From Anaerococcus sp. (GTDB taxonomy: Bacteria > Bacillota > Clostridia > Tissierellales > Peptoniphilaceae): a stretch of DNA of 33,755 bases. Below the pieces are notes generated by a model that did not search any database, had not been told where the DNA came from, and saw only the letters and a list, made by a program, of their open reading frames with translations. Of the stretch, positions 7,777 to 15,454 are shown in pieces (positions within the stretch are counted from its first letter, which is position 1; each line of letters starts with the position of its first letter). The position numbers and the translations under genes were made by a program. The stretch covers positions 1 through 33,755 of the forward strand of contig NZ_JALEIL010000093.1 in NCBI RefSeq assembly GCF_022770135.1. Direction: 5' to 3'.

Positions 7777-8316
7777 CTAGTAATTACACTTACTATCTTC
7801 TATATCTCTAAAAAAAGTCGAGCTTGAGGGACTTTCCTTTCTTATAGGCATACCCATCCTGTGCATTTCGTTTAACTTAAAGATCATAAGATTTACATTT
7901 ACATCATACATACTGGCGAGTTGGTTGTAGGTATAGCCTTCCTTTACATCTTCTATAAGAGATTTTTCGTCTAGGAGAAGGTGGGCTGCGAAGATATTGG
8001 CCTCAAGTTCCATTTCTGAATTGATATCGAAAAGCTCATATTCTATAAGGTCATTGGCGGCAGCATCCTCGTGAAAAATATGATGGCCTAGCTCATGAGC
8101 AAATACCATATTTTGGATTCTCTCATCTACGAAAGGATTGTAGAAGACAAAGCTTACTCCCTTAATAATCTTATACATACCCAAAAGTCTGGTGTTTGAC
8201 TTAAAGGCTATAAGATGGACCCCTCTTCTTTCTAGGATATCCTTAGGGTCTCTGGACTTGTAGGTATCTATGACCTCCCTCGCCTTTTTGTAGATACTAT
8301 CGTAGGATACTCCCAT
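7777..8316 (-). CDS. ImmA/IrrE-family metallopeptidase
   Basis: This 179-residue protein carries the zinc motif HELGH (His74, Glu75, His78) in VFAHELGHHIFH, and a downstream ELEANIFAAHLL segment whose Glu105 is the likely third metal ligand. Family members (ImmA of ICEBs1, IrrE/PprI) cleave or inactivate a partner XRE repressor to switch on a stress or mobility response. It overlaps the upstream XRE gene by one base (TAATG), so the two form a coupled pair. No mobile-element genes are near. The likely regulated target is the divergent dinB gene; that link is inference. Confidence 0.9.
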   Translation of the reverse strand: MGVSYDSIYKKAREVIDTYKSRDPKDILERRGVHLIAFKSNTRLLGMYKIIKGVSFVFYNPFVDERIQNMVFAHELGHHIFHEDAAANDLIEYELFDINSEMELEANIFAAHLLLDEKSLIEDVKEGYTYNQLASMYDVNVNLMIFKLNEMHRMGMPIRKESPSSSTFFRDIEDSKCNY

Positions 8317-8705
8317 TATTTATCCTTCTTTTCATTTTCCATCTTGGCTATATAGTAGGCTTCTGATATGGCATCGAGGATGGCCCTTTTGTCATCTTCT
8401 GGAAGCTCGCCTCCTGCCATTAGGCCGATTACTCCATTTATCATATCTTGTGCATCCTTTGCTCCGCCTTCGCCGAAGTTTTCCCTAGCTTTTAGGATAA
8501 ATTCGTCCTCATCAGTTACCAAGTAGTCGTGGGTCGTATCGAGGTGTTTGGCCAAAAGGTCGTAGGTCTTCCTGTATCTTGGCTTGGACTCTCCTAGTTC
8601 GTATCTTGATATGGTCTTGGTTGAGACATTACACAACTTGGCTAGGTCTTCTTGGGTTAATTTTTTGATTTCTCTTAGTTCTTTTACTTTATTAGCAAAT
8701 GCCAT
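8316..8705 (-). CDS. XRE-family HTH transcriptional repressor (ImmR-like)
   Basis: This 129-residue protein has an N-terminal helix-turn-helix: residues 1-60 include LTQEDLAKLCNVSTKTISRYELGES, the classical Cro/C1 type. The C-terminal half is acidic and probably serves for dimerisation or as the target of the neighbouring peptidase. The ribosome site AAAGGAGAGCG precedes the ATG. It is transcribed away from dinB from a promoter that overlaps the dinB promoter, so a bound repressor could control both. The pairing with an ImmA-type protease suggests derepression by proteolysis. Confidence 0.92.
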   Translation of the reverse strand: MAFANKVKELREIKKLTQEDLAKLCNVSTKTISRYELGESKPRYRKTYDLLAKHLDTTHDYLVTDEDEFILKARENFGEGGAKDAQDMINGVIGLMAGGELPEDDKRAILDAISEAYYIAKMENEKKDK

Positions 8706-8746
8706 ACGCTCTCCTTTAGCTTACAGACTTTTATTTAGAAAAATGA

Positions 8747-8775
8747 TTGACAAAAGACACTCAAGGTCTTATAAT
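8747..8775 (+). promoter_or_regulatory. Perfect consensus promoter of dinB
   Basis: TTGACA (8747-8752), a 17-base spacer and TATAAT (8770-8775) match the sigma-70 consensus at all twelve positions. So strong a promoter for a mutagenic polymerase implies tight repression. The gene starts at 8838, leaving a leader of about 55 bases. Confidence 0.85.
8754..8770. promoter_or_regulatory. Candidate operator inside the dinB promoter
   Basis: AAGAC (8754-8758) and GTCTT (8766-8770) form an inverted repeat with seven bases between them, filling the spacer between the -35 and -10 boxes. A second inverted pair, ACAGACT (8723-8729) and AGTCTGT (8813-8819), brackets the whole intergenic region. These are natural candidates for binding of the adjacent XRE repressor. 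Confidence 0.45.
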
Positions 8776-8798
8776 ATTCTTAAGTCATTTATTGTCTA
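8771..8798 (-). promoter_or_regulatory. Probable promoter of the XRE-ImmA operon, overlapping the dinB promoter
   Basis: On the minus strand TAGACA (plus 8793-8798) and TATTAT (plus 8771-8776) are separated by 16 bases. Its -10 box occupies almost the same bases as the dinB -10, so polymerase could not use both at once. Confidence 0.55.
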
Positions 8799-8837
8799 AA
8801 TTATACATTAACAGTCTGTGAAATTCAAGGAGTAATT

Positions 8838-10079
8838 ATGAAAAAAGTTATACTACATTCAGATATGAATGCTTGTTATGCATCAATAGAACAAAAGCTT
8901 AACCCAAAGCTTAAGGGGATCCCAATGGCTGTCGCAGGAAATCCCAAAAATAGGAATGGGATAATCCTTGCCAAAAGCCAAGAAGCCAAGGAAGCTGGGG
9001 TAAAGACGGGTGAAGCCTTGTGGCAGGCCTTCGCTAAGTGTCCTGACCTTACCATAGTTCCTCCCCATTATGACGAATACCTCAAACACTCCAAGCTTGC
9101 AAGAAAGATCTATTATGAATACACCAACCAAGTCGAGCCCTTTGGTCTTGACGAGTGCTTCCTTGATGTAACAGGATCTACCCATCTTTTTGGGACTGGG
9201 GAAGAGATTGCCAATAAAATCCGTGAGAGGATGAAGAAGGAAGTCGGTATAACAGTCAGTGTCGGGGTAAGTTTTTGTAAGATTTTCGCAAAACTCGGAT
9301 CAGATATGAAAAAGCCTGACGCAGTTACCATCATAGGAGAAGATAATTTCAAAGAAATCGTCTGGCCCCTTCCTGTAAGAGAAATGGTGGGTGTCGGCAG
9401 GGCTACGGAAAGAAAGCTAAATGGAATAGGGATTTTCACCATGGGAGAGCTTGCCCAGACAGAGCCTGATCTTATAAGAAATCTCTTGGGCATAAATGGG
9501 ATCTACCTATGGGAATATGCCAACGGCCTAGACATTAGGCCAGTCCACGACAGAGACCACAAGGAGCCAGTAAAAACTATAGGAAACTCTTCTACCTGTA
9601 GGAAAGATTTACTTAATAACAGGGAAGTCTTCAATGTCCTCCAGGAACTTTCCTTTTCTGTATCAAGAAGGCTCAGACAAGCGGGCCTTGAGGCCTCTGG
9701 TGTTGAAATTTTTGTAAGAAATAATGAGCTCCAATCCTACAATTTTCAAAAGCCAATCAAGCTTGCTAGTCAGTCATCCATTGTCCTTGCCAGAGAAGGC
9801 TTCGATTTGTTTAAGGAAAAATACAAGTGGGACTTTCCAGTAAGGGCAGTTGGCATTAGGGCAATCAAGCTTAGAAAAGAAGGTGGGGGAAGCCAGATGG
9901 ATGTCTTCTCTGACTACAAAAAGTTAATCAAAGACGAAAATTGTGATACTGCAATTTATAAGATCAGACAAAAATACGGCAAGGATGCCATAAGCTTTCT
10001 AGGCCTTATGCGAGATATCAAACTCCCCAAAGAAATCAACGAAATAATAACCCTACCTATGAATCACTACAACTTCTAG
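8838..10079 (+). CDS. dinB: Y-family DNA polymerase IV (translesion polymerase)
   Basis: This 413-residue polymerase begins MKKVILHSDMNACYASIEQ, with Asp9 as the first metal ligand. Asp105-Glu106 lie in FGLDECFLDVT, the palm-domain catalytic pair of Y-family enzymes. The helix-hairpin-helix thumb region (VGRATERKLNGIGIFTMGEL) and the little-finger domain follow, so the protein is full length. The DMNACYAS variant is the form I associate with clostridial-type DinB. It copies past damaged bases with low fidelity. A perfect consensus promoter under probable XRE-ImmA control drives it. The ribosome site is CAAGGAGTAATT, and a long hairpin terminator follows. Confidence 0.95.
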   Translation: MKKVILHSDMNACYASIEQKLNPKLKGIPMAVAGNPKNRNGIILAKSQEAKEAGVKTGEALWQAFAKCPDLTIVPPHYDEYLKHSKLARKIYYEYTNQVEPFGLDECFLDVTGSTHLFGTGEEIANKIRERMKKEVGITVSVGVSFCKIFAKLGSDMKKPDAVTIIGEDNFKEIVWPLPVREMVGVGRATERKLNGIGIFTMGELAQTEPDLIRNLLGINGIYLWEYANGLDIRPVHDRDHKEPVKTIGNSSTCRKDLLNNREVFNVLQELSFSVSRRLRQAGLEASGVEIFVRNNELQSYNFQKPIKLASQSSIVLAREGFDLFKEKYKWDFPVRAVGIRAIKLRKEGGGSQMDVFSDYKKLIKDENCDTAIYKIRQKYGKDAISFLGLMRDIKLPKEINEIITLPMNHYNF

Positions 10080-10080
10080 G

Positions 10081-10166
10081 ACTCTTGCAAAATTACCTAA
10101 TCGTCCTCTTATTAGACAAAATCTAATGATGGGACGATTAGCATTAATATCTTGCAAGAGTTTTTT
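10081..10166 (+). terminator. Long hairpin terminator after dinB
   Basis: ACTCTTGCAA (10081-10090) pairs with TTGCAAGAGT (10152-10161). Inside it, CTAATCGTCC pairs with the matching segment of GGGACGATTAG, and TTATTAGA with TCTAATGA, giving a long interrupted stem. Six T residues (10161-10166) follow. The arms are longer than a terminator needs. Confidence 0.85.
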
Positions 10167-10167
10167 A

Positions 10168-10196
10168 TTTACAAATTGATAGACTTGTTATATAAT
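10168..10196 (+). promoter_or_regulatory. Promoter of the GntR-ABC operon
   Basis: TTTACA (10168-10173), a 17-base spacer and TATAAT (10191-10196). The -10 box lies inside an inverted repeat at 10186-10206. The ribosome site AAGGAGGG follows before the ATG at 10227. Confidence 0.7.
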
Positions 10197-10206
10197 AACT
10201 ATAACA
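10186..10206. promoter_or_regulatory. Candidate GntR/YtrA autoregulatory operator
   Basis: TGTTATA (10186-10192) and TATAACA (10200-10206) are perfect inverted arms seven bases apart. They cover the -10 box and start region, where a bound repressor would block transcription. GntR regulators of this type usually repress their own operon. Confidence 0.55.
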
Positions 10207-10226
10207 AAAAAATATAAGGAGGGTCT

Positions 10227-10604
10227 ATGTTTTTAGAAATTGATTTTGCTTCTGACCAGCCAATCTACGAGCAAATCAGACGCGGGATAATCAAATCCTT
10301 GTCCCAAAATGACCTTGAATTCGGCGAGACTCTTCCATCAGTTAGGCAACTTGCATCTGATATTGGAGTCAATCTCCACACTGTAAACAAGGCCTACAAG
10401 ATGTTAGAAGAAGACGGAATCATTGTCATGGACAGACGTTTTGGCTCGAAGATTGTAGACAAAAGTAAGGATATAAGTGAAAGCCAGAAGAGAAAGGTAA
10501 AAGAAGAACTTGATTTTATTATAGCCCTTGCCAAGGTCAAAAATATAGAAAAATCAGACCTTGATAGGCTAATAGAAAATATTTGGGAGGGAGAATATGA
10601 ATGA
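10227..10604 (+). CDS. GntR-family repressor, YtrA subfamily
   Basis: This 125-residue protein has an N-terminal winged helix (IYEQIRRGIIKSL, then LPSVRQLASDIGVNLHTVNKAYKMLEEDGII) and only a short C-terminal tail, the hallmark of YtrA-type GntR proteins that lack a ligand domain. These commonly control ABC transporter operons and respond to cell-envelope stress. It overlaps the next gene by eight bases and leads a four-gene operon. The inverted repeat over its own promoter suggests autorepression. Confidence 0.93.
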   Translation: MFLEIDFASDQPIYEQIRRGIIKSLSQNDLEFGETLPSVRQLASDIGVNLHTVNKAYKMLEEDGIIVMDRRFGSKIVDKSKDISESQKRKVKEELDFIIALAKVKNIEKSDLDRLIENIWEGEYE

Positions 10605-11694
10605 AGCTAAGACTATTGCAATATTTTATGGGATAATGATAATTTTACTAAGTCTTATCCAAGCCTTCGTCACATCCTACTCCAAGAGAGGCTATGTCCT
10701 AGGAGTAAGGCTAGTAGGTGGCTTAGAAGATGATAGTAAAGTAAGAAAGATATTAAAAGACTATAGGATTTTGACAATTCTTGTAGGCTTTGCCCTAGCT
10801 TTACTTATACTTGGCTTAAGTTATATTATAGAAAATGAGGCCTTGCTTAATTTTATCTATATTCTTTCAATCTTTCTAACTTATATCCCTTTAGTTCTTG
10901 CTAATAAGAAACTAAAAGTATTAGCTAAAGACCAGAAAGTGGATAAGAGAAAGCTTGTAAGTCTAGATTATTCTAAGGTAAAAATCTTTAACAAGAGGGA
11001 GTTTTTTGGAATATACCTAGGCCTTCTCCTAATAGTAATAATTTTTGCCATAAGGATCCACCTAGACTATGAAAACTTTCCAGATAAATTAATCATGCAT
11101 ATGAATAGCAAGGGCGAAATTGATGGGATAGCTCATAAATCTTACCTATCTATCCAATCCCCAACTATAGTAAGCTTCTTTATGCTAGCTGTGATGTTTT
11201 TTGCAAATCTTTCTCAACTTCTATCAAAGATGAGAATTAGCCCGGATATGCCAGAAGAATCCTTGGATAGGCTCTTAGAAACTAGGAGGATTTGGACCTA
11301 TTATTTTGCTACATCAGCAATTTTACTTATAGTTTTATTCCAAGTAGGAATCCCTTCTTTTATGAAAACTGGAGACGACTCCTTAGTTAAGGTCTTAGGC
11401 CTAATTGCTGTTGGATTTTCTATAGGAGGAAGTATTCTTATAGGAAAGTTTAGGTCAGTTGATGGTTCAGCCTTAAATAAAACTGGCAGATATGGCTACG
11501 AAGAAGAGGATGATAGGTGGATCCTAGGAGGTCTAATCTATTACAATCCAGATGATCCAGCTATCTTTGTAGAAAAAAGGGTAGGAGTTGGAACTACCAT
11601 GAACTTCGCCAACAATTGGGTAAAGTTGATTTTCCTTGCAGTACTACTTCTCCCATTTGTTCTAGGAATCGTGCTTAATATATTGGAAGGATAG
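10597..11694 (+). CDS. Multispanning membrane protein with DUF1648 and DUF5808-like regions
   Basis: This 365-residue protein has about eight hydrophobic segments. Between them, PDKLIMHMNSKGEIDG near residues 163-178 matches the DUF1648 motif of SdpI-like immunity proteins. Near the C-terminus, DDRWILGGLIYYNPDDPAIF followed by VEKRVGVG and TMNFAN matches the DUF5808 pattern. SdpI-type proteins protect against peptide toxins. Lying between a YtrA regulator and an ABC pair, it may be part of an envelope-stress or toxin-resistance system, which is inference. It overlaps gntR by eight bases, so the two are coupled. Confidence 0.85.
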   Translation: MNEAKTIAIFYGIMIILLSLIQAFVTSYSKRGYVLGVRLVGGLEDDSKVRKILKDYRILTILVGFALALLILGLSYIIENEALLNFIYILSIFLTYIPLVLANKKLKVLAKDQKVDKRKLVSLDYSKVKIFNKREFFGIYLGLLLIVIIFAIRIHLDYENFPDKLIMHMNSKGEIDGIAHKSYLSIQSPTIVSFFMLAVMFFANLSQLLSKMRISPDMPEESLDRLLETRRIWTYYFATSAILLIVLFQVGIPSFMKTGDDSLVKVLGLIAVGFSIGGSILIGKFRSVDGSALNKTGRYGYEEEDDRWILGGLIYYNPDDPAIFVEKRVGVGTTMNFANNWVKLIFLAVLLLPFVLGIVLNILEG

Positions 11695-11700
11695 GATAAT

Positions 11701-12591
11701 ATGTTAGAGATAAAAAATGTATCCAAATCATTTGGAAGGCTTAAGGCCTTGGACCATGTAAGTTTTAAGGTCAAAAAGGGAGATCTTTTCGGTATAATTG
11801 GACAAAATGGGGCTGGTAAATCAACACTTTTTAGGTGTATTATGGACTTTTTCGACTCATATGAGGGAGAAATCCTCTATGATAATAAGCCAATGAGTAA
11901 AATTCCCCTAGAAAAAATCGGTTTTCTTCCAGAAGAAAGATCTCTTTCTCCAAAGAAAACCGTAGCAGAAGAGATTAGATATTTTGCGAGTCTTAATTTA
12001 ATGAAAAATCTAGATTCGAAAACCCTAGAAGCCTATTTCAATAAATTTGAAATAAAGGGAAGCCTTAAGGATAAAATCAAGGACCTATCCAAGGGAAATC
12101 AGCAGAAGGTTCAGCTCTTAGCAAGCCTTATCTACAAACCGGAATTTGTAATCTTAGATGAGCCCTTCTCAGGTCTTGACCCTTACAATATTAGGCTCCT
12201 ACAAGATATTATTAAGGAAATTAATGAAAGTGGCACGACTATAATATTTTCGTCTCACAATATGGAAAATATCGAAGATATGTGTAAGAATCTAGTCATG
12301 CTCAAAAACGGAAGAATTGTTCTTGAAGGATCTCCAAGAGATATTAGAAATTCCTACCCTAGGGATAAGCTTTTAATCGAATGTGATAAGGATATAGGAG
12401 AAATCTTGGATAGCTTTCCTTTATCCTACATTAGAGATGAAAATACTTACAAAATCACACTAAGAGATGTTAAAGTTGGAGAGGAGCTTTATAAAATTTT
12501 GACAGAAAAGTTTTCTTATCTACCAGTATTTGCCCAAACTCCTCCAAGTCTCAATGAAATATTTACAAGAAAGGTGGAAGAAGATGTCTAG
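11701..12591 (+). CDS. ABC transporter ATP-binding protein (NatA/YtrB type)
   Basis: This 296-residue ATPase has Walker A GQNGAGKS at 34-41, a signature written LSKGNQQK at 129-136, Walker B FVILDEP at 149-155, D-loop SGLD and H-loop His186. The LSKGNQQK signature is typical of the NatA/CcmA-like group that drives two-component exporters. The C-terminal 80 residues form the regulatory extension common in this group. It pairs with the permease that overlaps its last eight bases. All twelve arginines are AGA or AGG codons, the local norm. The transported substrate is unknown. Confidence 0.93.
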   Translation: MLEIKNVSKSFGRLKALDHVSFKVKKGDLFGIIGQNGAGKSTLFRCIMDFFDSYEGEILYDNKPMSKIPLEKIGFLPEERSLSPKKTVAEEIRYFASLNLMKNLDSKTLEAYFNKFEIKGSLKDKIKDLSKGNQQKVQLLASLIYKPEFVILDEPFSGLDPYNIRLLQDIIKEINESGTTIIFSSHNMENIEDMCKNLVMLKNGRIVLEGSPRDIRNSYPRDKLLIECDKDIGEILDSFPLSYIRDENTYKITLRDVKVGEELYKILTEKFSYLPVFAQTPPSLNEIFTRKVEEDV

Positions 12592-13762
12592 ATTTTGGAC
12601 TGTAGCTATAGATTCTTGGAAGAAGCAGATGAAATCCAAATCCTTCTGGCTTATGGTAATCTTTCCTATAATAATGGCAGTAGCAGGGACAGCTATTTCA
12701 TATTTTACCCAAGATAATAGTGAAAATATTAGCTATATAGTGGCAGATGAGGGGCTAGAAGAATTATTTAAGTCTTATCCAGATACAAAAATTAGCGATG
12801 AGAAAAGCGCTAGAAAACTAATGGAAGATAAAAAGATAAAAAACTTTGTAGAAATCAAAGAAGAAGAGGGAATACTTAGGGCAGACTATTACACAAGAAA
12901 GCTTGATTCCAAGAATATCTTGACCTTTAACTCTATCTTAAAAGAAGCCCAGGATTATTTGAATTTAAAAAATGCTGATATAAGCCCAGGCAAAGAAGAA
13001 ATTCTTAAAAGAGAGCCTAGCTTTAAGCTAGTAGAAGAAGGCGGGGAGTCAGGGATAATGTATGTTTTCTACTTTGCCTTGGTATTTTATATGTATATGA
13101 TGCTTGTTATGTATTCTAATATCTTGGTTGTAGAAATCGCAACAGAAAAAGGATCTAAGATGATAGAGTTTATCTTCTCATCCATAAGGGCAGGTAAGTA
13201 TTTTGCTGGCAAAATTTTTGGAAACTTCTTGGCAATTCTAACTCACACACTTATCTATCTGATTTTAGGAATAGGAGGATTTATCCTAATCAAGTCCAAG
13301 GGCATATTTGATAAGTTTCAAATTACTTATGGTAAATATTTAGGGCAGATTAATATAGGAATGCTAATAGAGATAGGGATTTTGGTAGTTTTAAGTCTAC
13401 TTATATTTATGATAGTAGCAGCCATGCTAGGTTCTCTTGCCCAAAAGCAAGAAGATGCTGGAAAGGTATCGACTCCAATGATGCTTGTCATAGTATTTGC
13501 CTTTTTCACATCGATAATATTCATGGAAAAAGACGAAAATCTCCTAATTAAAATCCTATCCTACCTACCTTTTGTATCAGTTTTCTTTATGCCTTTGAGG
13601 ATGATCAAGGGAAGTGTTGGACTTTTATCTGGAATCCTTGCCATTGGCATACTAGCTCTTTCAATATTTGTGGTCTATAAGATTGCGAGCAAGGTCTATA
13701 AGAAAAATATATTAAATTACTCTTCAAATTCATTGATGAAGAAGATTTTAAGAAAAGCCTAG
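12584..13762 (+). CDS. ABC-2 type permease (NatB-like)
   Basis: I place the start at the ATG at 12584 (MSRFWTVAIDSWKKQ), which has AAAGGTGG upstream, rather than the longer frame from 12530 that would overlap the ATPase gene more deeply. The 392-residue product has one N-terminal transmembrane helix, a soluble region of roughly 140 residues, then five or six helices, the ABC2_membrane_3 layout of NatB-like exporters. It forms the membrane part for the ATPase encoded just before it. The stop codon lies within the stem of the operon's terminator. Confidence 0.92.
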   Translation: MSRFWTVAIDSWKKQMKSKSFWLMVIFPIIMAVAGTAISYFTQDNSENISYIVADEGLEELFKSYPDTKISDEKSARKLMEDKKIKNFVEIKEEEGILRADYYTRKLDSKNILTFNSILKEAQDYLNLKNADISPGKEEILKREPSFKLVEEGGESGIMYVFYFALVFYMYMMLVMYSNILVVEIATEKGSKMIEFIFSSIRAGKYFAGKIFGNFLAILTHTLIYLILGIGGFILIKSKGIFDKFQITYGKYLGQINIGMLIEIGILVVLSLLIFMIVAAMLGSLAQKQEDAGKVSTPMMLVIVFAFFTSIIFMEKDENLLIKILSYLPFVSVFFMPLRMIKGSVGLLSGILAIGILALSIFVVYKIASKVYKKNILNYSSNSLMKKILRKA

Positions 13763-13776
13763 GAAGGGCTTTTTCT
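13753..13776 (+). terminator. Intrinsic terminator of the GntR-ABC operon
   Basis: AAAAGCC (13753-13759) pairs with GGCTTTT (13767-13773), followed by more T. The permease stop codon at 13760-13762 lies in the loop. Confidence 0.75.
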
Positions 13777-13804
13777 TGTGTTTTAAAAAATCGTTTTCTA
13801 TGTT
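13776..13804 (+). promoter_or_regulatory. Probable malic enzyme promoter
   Basis: TTGTGT (13776-13781), a 17-base spacer and TATGTT (13799-13804). TAAAAT at 13804-13809 is an alternative -10 box. The spacer holds AAAATCGTTTTCT, a weak resemblance to a catabolite-responsive element. Confidence 0.4.
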
Positions 13805-13835
13805 AAAATTATTATAGGAAGAAAAGGAGTAATCT

Positions 13836-14990
13836 ATGAATGTATATGAAAAAGCTTTAGAAAAACATGAGAAATGGCAAGGAAAAGTTGCTACTGATGT
13901 GAAGGTTAAGGTAAATAATGCTGAGGATTTGACCTATGCCTACACACCAGGGGTTGCAGAACCTTGTAGGAAAATCGCCGAAGATAAGAAGAAGGCTTAT
14001 ACCTACACATCAAAGGCCAACACAATCGCTGTAGTAAGCGATGGGTCCGCTGTCCTAGGTCTTGGAAATATTGGACCTGAGGCTGCTATGCCAGTTATGG
14101 AAGGTAAGTCTGTCTTGTTTAAGGAGTTTGGGGATGTGAATGCTGTGCCAATCGTCCTTGATACTCAAGATGCTGATGAGATAATTAATGTTGTAAAAAA
14201 CATAGCTCCAGGCTTTGGTGGAATCAATCTCGAGGACATTTCATCTCCAAGATGCGTCTACATAGAAGAAAAACTTAAAGAAGAGCTCGATATACCAGTC
14301 TTTCATGACGACCAACATGGAACTGCAATAGTAACTCTTGCAGCTCTTATCAATGCCCTTAAGATAGTAGGAAAGAATAAGGAAGATATAAAGCTCGTAA
14401 TTTCCGGAGCGGGAGCTGCTGGGTTTTCAATAGCTAAGCTTCTAAGAGATTATGGAGTAGGTCATATTATAGTTTGTGACTCTAGGGGAGCTATCAACAA
14501 AGACCATCTAAAAGGAGATAATCCTGTTAAGGCAAGGATTGCCGAATTTACCAATGAGGAAAACTTTAAGGGAAGCTTGAAGGAAGCTATGGTGGATAGT
14601 GACGCTTTTGTAGGAGTTTCTGCTCCTAATATCATAGACGGAAATGATATAAAGAATATGAAGAAAGATGCTATTGTCTTTGCTATGGCAAATCCAGTTC
14701 CAGAAATCGACTACGATGAGGCAAAAAAGGCCGGCGCTAGAATTCTTGCAACAGGCAGGAGCGATTATCCAAATCAAATCAACAATGTCCTAGCCTTTCC
14801 TGGAATATTTAAGGGAGCCTTGAAGGCCCATGCATCAGCCATAACAGATGAGATGAAGCTTGCTGCGGCTATTTCCCTTGCTCAAATGATCGATGATGAT
14901 AAGCTAAGCGAGGAATACATTATACCAGGAGCTTTTGAGGAAAATGTAGCTTGTAAGGTAGCCCAGGCTGTGATGGATTATGTTAAATAA
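13836..14990 (+). CDS. NAD(P)-dependent malic enzyme (decarboxylating)
   Basis: This 384-residue enzyme is of the short bacterial type without the phosphotransacetylase domain. The N-terminal domain has [12 protein letters not shown] (Tyr residues 34-36) and [13 protein letters not shown], with the likely catalytic Lys at 91. Acidic metal ligands lie in NLEDI near 131-135 and FHDDQHG near 157-162. The Rossmann fold begins with [10 protein letters not shown] near 189-198. It converts malate to pyruvate and CO2 in the cytoplasm while reducing NAD(P). It stands alone between terminators, with ribosome site AAAGGAG. All seven arginine codons are AGA or AGG. Confidence 0.95.
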   Translation: MNVYEKALEKHEKWQGKVATDVKVKVNNAEDLTYAYTPGVAEPCRKIAEDKKKAYTYTSKANTIAVVSDGSAVLGLGNIGPEAAMPVMEGKSVLFKEFGDVNAVPIVLDTQDADEIINVVKNIAPGFGGINLEDISSPRCVYIEEKLKEELDIPVFHDDQHGTAIVTLAALINALKIVGKNKEDIKLVISGAGAAGFSIAKLLRDYGVGHIIVCDSRGAINKDHLKGDNPVKARIAEFTNEENFKGSLKEAMVDSDAFVGVSAPNIIDGNDIKNMKKDAIVFAMANPVPEIDYDEAKKAGARILATGRSDYPNQINNVLAFPGIFKGALKAHASAITDEMKLAAAISLAQMIDDDKLSEEYIIPGAFEENVACKVAQAVMDYVK

Positions 14991-15002
14991 ATAAGATATT
15001 GG

Positions 15003-15033
15003 GGGCGAAGCTTCTAGCTTAGCCCTTAATTTT
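15003..15033. terminator. Hairpin terminator between convergent malic enzyme and ModE-like genes
   Basis: GGGCGAAGCT (15003-15012) pairs with AGCTTAGCCC (15016-15025) across a three-base loop with one mismatch. A TTAATTTTTA tract follows on the plus strand. It abuts the stop codon of the minus-strand gene. Confidence 0.6.
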
Positions 15034-15379
15034 TATCCAAAAAAGAGAAATATTTATCAAATTTTTCTTCCAAATCCTTGTTTACTTCGTCATTAAAGTC
15101 CTTGTAGGCGGTCATTATTTCTCTTCCCTCGTCTGTTAGGATACTCTTTCCCCCATCTGCTCCACCTCGTTGGCTTTTTATAATATCAAAACCCAATTCT
15201 TTCTCGCATCTTTTGATAATCTTAAGAGCCTTGGAATAGGATAGGCCCATGGCCTTTGCGGCCTCCTTTGTCGATTGGTACTCATCTATTAATAATAATA
15301 GCTCGTTTATACCTGGCCCGTAGAAGTTTGTTCTATCACTTTTTATAACAAGTTTTATTTTTGCTTTATACTTATTCAA
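15026..15379 (-). CDS. ModE-type winged HTH regulator without a molybdate-binding domain
   Basis: This 117-residue protein matches the N-terminal DNA-binding domain of ModE: YGPGINELLLLIDEYQSTKE then AAKAMGLSYSKALKIIKRCE, with the wing containing RGGADGGKSILTDEGREI. The C-terminal TOBE domains that sense molybdate are absent, so the signal it responds to is unknown. The start is a TTG at 15377-15379 with AAAGGA six bases upstream. No molybdate transport or cofactor genes are nearby. A palindrome at the divergent -35 region is the natural binding site for it. Confidence 0.88.
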   Translation of the reverse strand: MNKYKAKIKLVIKSDRTNFYGPGINELLLLIDEYQSTKEAAKAMGLSYSKALKIIKRCEKELGFDIIKSQRGGADGGKSILTDEGREIMTAYKDFNDEVNKDLEEKFDKYFSFLDKN

Positions 15380-15414
15380 GATTTATCCTTTCTTTGAAAT
15401 CAACGCTTTTAATT

Positions 15415-15444
15415 ATTATAACACTTATTTGTCATAGCCTTCAA
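15415..15444 (-). promoter_or_regulatory. Probable promoter of the ModE-type gene
   Basis: On the minus strand TTGAAG (plus 15439-15444) and TATAAT (plus 15415-15420) are 18 bases apart. The -35 box lies within the palindrome at 15440-15454. Confidence 0.5.
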
Positions 15445-15454
15445 TCAGATTGAA
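15440..15454. promoter_or_regulatory. Palindrome shared by divergent -35 boxes
   Basis: TTCAAT (15440-15445) and ATTGAA (15449-15454) are perfect inverted arms around CAG. Each arm supplies most of the -35 box of one of the two divergent promoters, so a protein bound here would block or modulate both. Confidence 0.5.

Noticed and set aside
9113..9493. 126-codon open frame on the minus strand inside dinB
   Set aside because: It is a shadow of the dinB codons with low-complexity composition and no start signals.
12584..12595. Identical junction ATGTCTAGATTT at 12584 and at 16320
   Set aside because: Both are gene overlaps where the upstream gene ends in GTC TAG or a similar codon and the next begins Met-Ser-Arg-Phe; the flanks differ, so chance is the simplest explanation.
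13786..13799. cre-like sequence upstream of the malic enzyme
   Set aside because: Only about 10 of 14 positions match on either strand, within AT-rich spacer sequence; too weak to call as an operator.
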